DNA of 64,000 nt, from contig OZ242174.1 in the NCBI GenBank assembly GCA_965205685.1, positions 1,674,001 through 1,738,000 of the forward strand, written 5' to 3'. Source of the DNA: WTFY01 sp965205685. GTDB taxonomy: Bacteria > Pseudomonadota > Gammaproteobacteria > UBA4575. The translations under genes were made by a program, and so were the position numbers. Positions 60,420 through 64,000 of the stretch are shown one piece after another (position 1 is the first letter of the stretch; the number at the start of each line of letters is the position of its first letter). A model generated the notes under the pieces. The model had not been told where the DNA came from, did no database searches, and worked only from the letters and a program-made list of their open reading frames with translations.

Positions 60420-61468
60420 GCTCCAGCCTCGGGATGTATGCATTTCAGATCGGGATTCCCTCGAATCGGCTCATGATGAAGCTGGCGGGACTGGAACCCC
60501 TTTTGCATGAGCAGCTGACGGACAAGCTTGGTGATCAGATCGGGCAAAGCCGTGAACACATCCGCATCCTCGAGATGTTCGATCTGCTGCAGGGCCAAAG
60601 ACAGTTTCTCCTCTATGCCCAGCAGCCCTTCGTACCGGTCATCGGCAATATCCTCCTGCAGATGAATGGGAACATACGTCAACTGGTCCAGGGCATCAGC
60701 CCATGAGCGGCAAAGATTATGCATGTACAGCCCTTCTGCCCCGCACCCCAGCCAGTACAGGTAGATTGGGCGCTCGCTGTCCTGATCCGTAACGTGTTCC
60801 ATCAGACTCTTGACTGCCGCAAAACCGGTGTCGAAGGCGATCATCACCAGCGGATTGTCTTTGGACTCATCGATTATGAAGTCCCCGTAGGGCCCGTGTA
60901 TGTCCAGCCATGCCCCTACGCTCAGGCGGTTGAAAACCGTATCGGAAAACGGATCGCCATCCTGTTTGCGCACATGAAATTCGAGTCTTTTCGCATCGCA
61001 CGGACAACTGGCGATGGCATAGTGATGTGACTCCTGTTGGGCGTCCGTCACCTGCATGTACTGGCCTGCCAGAAATCGCAGGCGGATGCTGCGTGGAACC
61101 TGGGCAGTAATGATCACAAGATCATCGCTGATACGGTCGATTTTTCGCACCTTGACACGCAGCTCCTGCACCGGGATATCGTCAGGAACCTCTGCAATAT
61201 CTGCGTCAATCACCACGTCACTCTGGCAGGCATTCGAACACATCAGGGCATGACCCTGGATTTTCTCGGCTTGCCGGATCACAAAGTCATGGGCGCGCAA
61301 CAGCCTGGTGTCGCCACTCACGATTTTCGCCTTGCACAGGCCGCAATTGCCGTTGCTGCAGCCGTAGTTGAGAGGGATTCCTGCACGGATGGCTGCATCA
61401 AGGATCGATTCATGCGCTTCTGCATGAAAGCGTTTCCCGGAAGTTGCCAGCCGAACTTCAAATGACAT
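60416..61468 (-). CDS. [2Fe-2S] ferredoxin/FAD/NAD-type reductase
   Basis: 350 residues. An N-terminal [2Fe-2S] ferredoxin domain (YGCSNGNCGLCKAKI and a fourth Cys in ALMCSNACQ) is followed by a flavin-reductase domain and an NAD-binding part, like CDP-6-deoxy-glucoseen or oxygenase reductases. The FAD motif is HHYAIAS instead of R-x-Y-S, and the NAD-binding glycine loop is FDTGFAAVK rather than G-x-G-x-x-P, so cofactor binding may be altered. It is coupled to the cysteine-rich downstream gene. The partner is unknown. Confidence 0.82.
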   Translation of the reverse strand: MSFEVRLATSGKRFHAEAHESILDAAIRAGIPLNYGCSNGNCGLCKAKIVSGDTRLLRAHDFVIRQAEKIQGHALMCSNACQSDVVIDADIAEVPDDIPVQELRVKVRKIDRISDDLVIITAQVPRSIRLRFLAGQYMQVTDAQQESHHYAIASCPCDAKRLEFHVRKQDGDPFSDTVFNRLSVGAWLDIHGPYGDFIIDESKDNPLVMIAFDTGFAAVKSLMEHVTDQDSERPIYLYWLGCGAEGLYMHNLCRSWADALDQLTYVPIHLQEDIADDRYEGLLGIEEKLSLALQQIEHLEDADVFTALPDLITKLVRQLLMQKGFQSRQLHHEPIRGNPDLKCIHPEAGA

Positions 61469-61598
61469 GCCGTGAATGCATCCGTACTTCGCTCATGGTG
61501 AAGATACATAACCCAAAAGGCTTTGGCAGACAATAGGTCATCGGGAACACCGGCTTGCACCGCAGACCAGGTTCCAGTATTTTGTCGGCCCGTAAACC

Positions 61599-62234
61599 AT
61601 GCAACACTTCCCAGACGCCCCCATGCCAGCAACTGCCACCGTGACCCAGCCTGTAGCCCCGGACACCCATCATGACTTTACCCACTGCAAGCGCCTGCAG
61701 GTCGGTGTCGTTTCAGACACCCACGGGTACATTGACCCGGACATATGCAACCAGCTCGGGGGCTGCGACCTGATCCTGCATGCCGGGGACATTGGCTCCA
61801 GTCGTGTACTGCACCAGCTGAGGGAAATCTGTGAAAACGTCATTGCCGTGCAGGGCAACAACGACTGTACCGAGAAATGGCCTGCACAGGAGCACCAGGA
61901 ACTCATGAGTATCGGCAAGCTTGCCGAAATCAAGCTACCAGGTGGCAGCATCGTGCTGATGCACGGAGATGCATACGGCATGCCTGGTCGGCGACATGCA
62001 GAAATGCGGCAACACTTCGCTGATTCCACTGCCATTGTTTACGGACACAGCCACATGCTGGTTTGCGACCAGGAGGCAAGGCCCTGGGTGCTGAACCCGG
62101 GGGCTGCTGGAAAATCCCGCACCCGGGGTGGTGCATCCTGCTTGCACATGTCAGTCAGCGCCGGGCAGTGGGAGGTCTCCGAGCACCGTGCCCCACAGCA
62201 AAAAGCCGACCGCCCTGCTGCACAGGCCTCCTGA
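61599..62234 (+). CDS. YfcE/MJ0936-like metallophosphoesterase
   Basis: About 211 residues; the first 30 are outside the domain and a start at 61623 is possible. Motifs in order: SDTHG, HAGDIG, GNNDC, MHGDAYG and GHSHM, the complete dimetal phosphoesterase set. Family members cleave phosphodiesters with unknown natural substrate. The C-terminus is Ala/Gln-rich. It is divergent from the ferredoxin-reductase gene, 130 bp apart. Confidence 0.88.
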   Translation: MQHFPDAPMPATATVTQPVAPDTHHDFTHCKRLQVGVVSDTHGYIDPDICNQLGGCDLILHAGDIGSSRVLHQLREICENVIAVQGNNDCTEKWPAQEHQELMSIGKLAEIKLPGGSIVLMHGDAYGMPGRRHAEMRQHFADSTAIVYGHSHMLVCDQEARPWVLNPGAAGKSRTRGGASCLHMSVSAGQWEVSEHRAPQQKADRPAAQAS

Positions 62235-62310
62235 AACCTCTCAAGGACAACCGGTAAAACGGCTGGCAACACCTCGTGCGGCCTGCAAAACGTTCCAGGG
62301 TGCAGAGCCT

Positions 62311-62967
62311 TCACGACGCCAGGGCGGCAAATATCCGGTCTCGGATTTCCTCTACTGACCCTACGCCCTCAATCCGGAGGTAGGCTGGTGCATCTGTGCC
62401 CTTTTGTTCAGTCCAGCCGGAGTAGTAGCCAATCAGCGGCTTGGTTTGCTGATGGTATACCTTCAGGCGCTCGCGCACGGTCTGTTCCTCATCGTCCTTG
62501 CGCTGCACCAGTTCCTCGCCTGTGACATCATCTCTGCCTTCGACACGGGGCGGGTTGAATAGCACGTGATAGGTACGCCCTGACGCCGGGTGCACGCGCC
62601 GCCCGCTCATGCGCCGGACAATTTCTTCATCGCTGACATTAATCTCGACCACGCAGTCAATCCCGACACCTTGCTCTCTCAGGCTTTCCGCCTGGACAAT
62701 TGTTCGGGGAAAGCCGTCAAACAGAAATCCATTCGCGCAATCCTCTTGTGCAATCCTGTCCCTGATCAACGCAAGGATGGTTTCATCGGAGACCAGGCCG
62801 CCTGCCTCCATGATCTTGCGAGCTTCGAGACCCAGGGGCGTACCTGCTTTCACTGCCGCCCGCAGCATGTCCCCTGTGGATATTTGCGGAATCCCGTATT
62901 TTTCTGCAATGTAGTTCGCCTGGGTACCTTTGCCCGCACCCGGGCCACCCAATAAGATGATGCGCAT
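62311..62967 (-). CDS. adk: Adenylate kinase
   Basis: 218 residues from the ATG at 62967, with AAGGAG just upstream; a start at 62997 would bury that site inside the reading frame. P-loop GGPGAGKGT at residues 7-15, the AMP-binding FDGFPRTIVQA, and the LID region RRVHPASGRTYHVLFNPP without zinc cysteines. It equilibrates ATP, ADP and AMP. It is convergent with the phosphoesterase gene and divergent from the phosphofructokinase. Confidence 0.97.
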   Translation of the reverse strand: MRIILLGGPGAGKGTQANYIAEKYGIPQISTGDMLRAAVKAGTPLGLEARKIMEAGGLVSDETILALIRDRIAQEDCANGFLFDGFPRTIVQAESLREQGVGIDCVVEINVSDEEIVRRMSGRRVHPASGRTYHVLFNPPRVEGRDDVTGEELVQRKDDEEQTVRERLKVYHQQTKPLIGYYSGWTEQKGTDAPAYLRIEGVGSVEEIRDRIFAALAS

Positions 62968-63246
62968 TGTTTTCTCCTTTGATCCGGGGTCGTACAATCA
63001 GAACCGGCGCCACACCTGCCTGCAGATTTCGATACACTTGGCACAAAACCGAGCGACACCCCCAGACAAGCCATGAACTCCGGCCCGGATTATACAGAGG
63101 ATGAACGCGGCTTCTTTGAAAAAATGGATAGCCGATAGAGAATGGGCCCGGAAGAAACCTAGCGGACTGGCCACGACAGCATGCGCTACGGCGCCTGCCC
63201 GGGAAATTCCGGTCCCAACACCTGAACGATTGAAACAGAGGATGGT

Positions 63247-64000
63247 ATGGAAAAACGCAATGCATTTTACGCGCAATCAGGCGGCGTGACCGCGGTAATC
63301 AATGCTACTGCATGCGGAGTGATCGAGACCGCACGCAAGCACAAGGGCAGGATCGGCAAGGTGTATGCCGGTCGCAACGGAATCCTCGGGGCGTTAACGG
63401 AAGACTTGATCGACACCTCCAGGGAGTCCGCGCGTGCGATTGCCGCACTGAGACACACTCCTTCCGGGGCCTTCGGCTCCTGCCGGTACAAGCTGAAAAG
63501 CATCGAGGAAAACCGTGCCCAGTACGAGCGCCTGATGGAGGTTTTCAGGGCTCACGACATCGGCTATTTCTTTTACAACGGTGGCGGAGACTCGCAGGAT
63601 ACCTCGCAAAAGGTCTCGCAACTCAGCCGGAAAATGGGCTACCCGATCCAGTGCATCGGCATCCCCAAGACCGTCGACAATGACCTGCCCGTAACCGACA
63701 ACTGTCCCGGATTCGGGTCGGTGGCGAAATACGTGGCCGTCTCGATCAGGGAAGCGGCCTTCGATGTGAAATCCATGGCTGAAACCTCGACCAAAGTGTT
63801 TGTCATGGAGGTCATGGGACGCCATGCCGGGTGGATTGCAGCGGCAAGCGGGCTTGCAAGGGAGAATGAAGGGGATGCGCCCCACATAATACTGTTCCCT
63901 GAGATTGCCTTTGAACGGAAACGGTTCCTGAGTCGGGTCAAAAAATGCGTGGATCGGCACGGTTACTGTGTGGTCTGCGTTTCCGAGGGCGCACGGTTTA
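63247..64000 (+). CDS. 6-phosphofructokinase, probably pyrophosphate-dependent (3' end beyond the window)
   Basis: The 251 visible codons run open to the window edge from ATG 63247. The sequence shows the PFK fold: AQSGGVTAVINATA at the phosphate-binding loop, NGGGDSQDT, PKTVDNDLPVTD and EVMGRHAGWIA. PKT(I/V)DND and GGGDS, in place of PGTIDND and GGDGS, point to a pyrophosphate-dependent enzyme. Such enzymes are common in sulfur-oxidising and methane-oxidising gammaproteobacteria, where they work reversibly in glycolysis and the Calvin cycle. Confidence 0.88.
   Translation, partial: MEKRNAFYAQSGGVTAVINATACGVIETARKHKGRIGKVYAGRNGILGALTEDLIDTSRESARAIAALRHTPSGAFGSCRYKLKSIEENRAQYERLMEVFRAHDIGYFFYNGGGDSQDTSQKVSQLSRKMGYPIQCIGIPKTVDNDLPVTDNCPGFGSVAKYVAVSIREAAFDVKSMAETSTKVFVMEVMGRHAGWIAAASGLARENEGDAPHIILFPEIAFERKRFLSRVKKCVDRHGYCVVCVSEGARF

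Overview
The window is chromosomal DNA from a sulfur-oxidising gammaproteobacterium, probably Chromatiales-like. It carries a complete reverse-type dissimilatory sulfite reductase (rDsr) pathway. The oxidative direction is supported by dsrEFH and dsrL, by active-site cysteines in DsrE (Cys78) and DsrH (Cys20), and by accompanying rhodanese-type sulfurtransferases. No rRNA, tRNA, CRISPR array, insertion sequence or phage region was recognised. The DNA is moderately GC-rich by eye, and gene density is high.

Layout. 1-3041: S24 (LexA-like) peptidase fragment, rhodanese, and a NarX/NarL-like kinase-regulator pair. 3299-14003 (minus strand): dsrA-B-E-F-H-C-M-K-J-O-P-N-R, with dsrL missing from its usual place between dsrK and dsrJ. 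14334-24995: a satellite region with dsrL on the plus strand, two non-canonical DsrC paralogues, a stand-alone Cas6-like protein, three Fe(II)/2-oxoglutarate-type oxygenases, a divergent TrpD-like protein and several small conserved-looking unknowns. 25276-31467: Sel1-repeat protein, MoxR ATPase, VWA protein, dsrS, cysG (siroheme for DsrAB) and a DUF1295 membrane protein. 31807-37804: gltBD. 37832-44305: small unknowns, a YkuD-like protein whose catalytic Cys is Ser, glycerate kinase, and an orphan molybdopterin oxidoreductase with an FAD/Fe-S partner. 44580-48306: cbb3 oxidase ccoNOQP led by a Yip1-family membrane gene, with overlapping reading frames at every junction. 48441-64000: housekeeping and accessory genes (fabA, a frameshifted TonB receptor, double CDGSH protein, pepN, trhO, tatD, bolA, Nudix, sseA, a ferredoxin-reductase, phosphoesterase, adk and a PPi-type phosphofructokinase running off the right edge).

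How it works together. By family knowledge, sulfur delivered through rhodanese and DsrEFH passes to the two C-terminal cysteines of DsrC. DsrAB (sirohaem from CysG, amidated by DsrN) with DsrL oxidises it to sulfite, and DsrMKJOP returns electrons to the membrane. The cbb3 oxidase is the terminal oxidase visible here.

Most unusual points: the rDsr gene set is split into three pieces (main cluster, dsrL, dsrS-cysG). A Cas6-like protein with no array sits in the dsrL satellite. There are three DsrC-family proteins with two, one and zero of the functional cysteines. A possible shared site CTTAAGTWAT lies upstream of both dsrA and dsrL.
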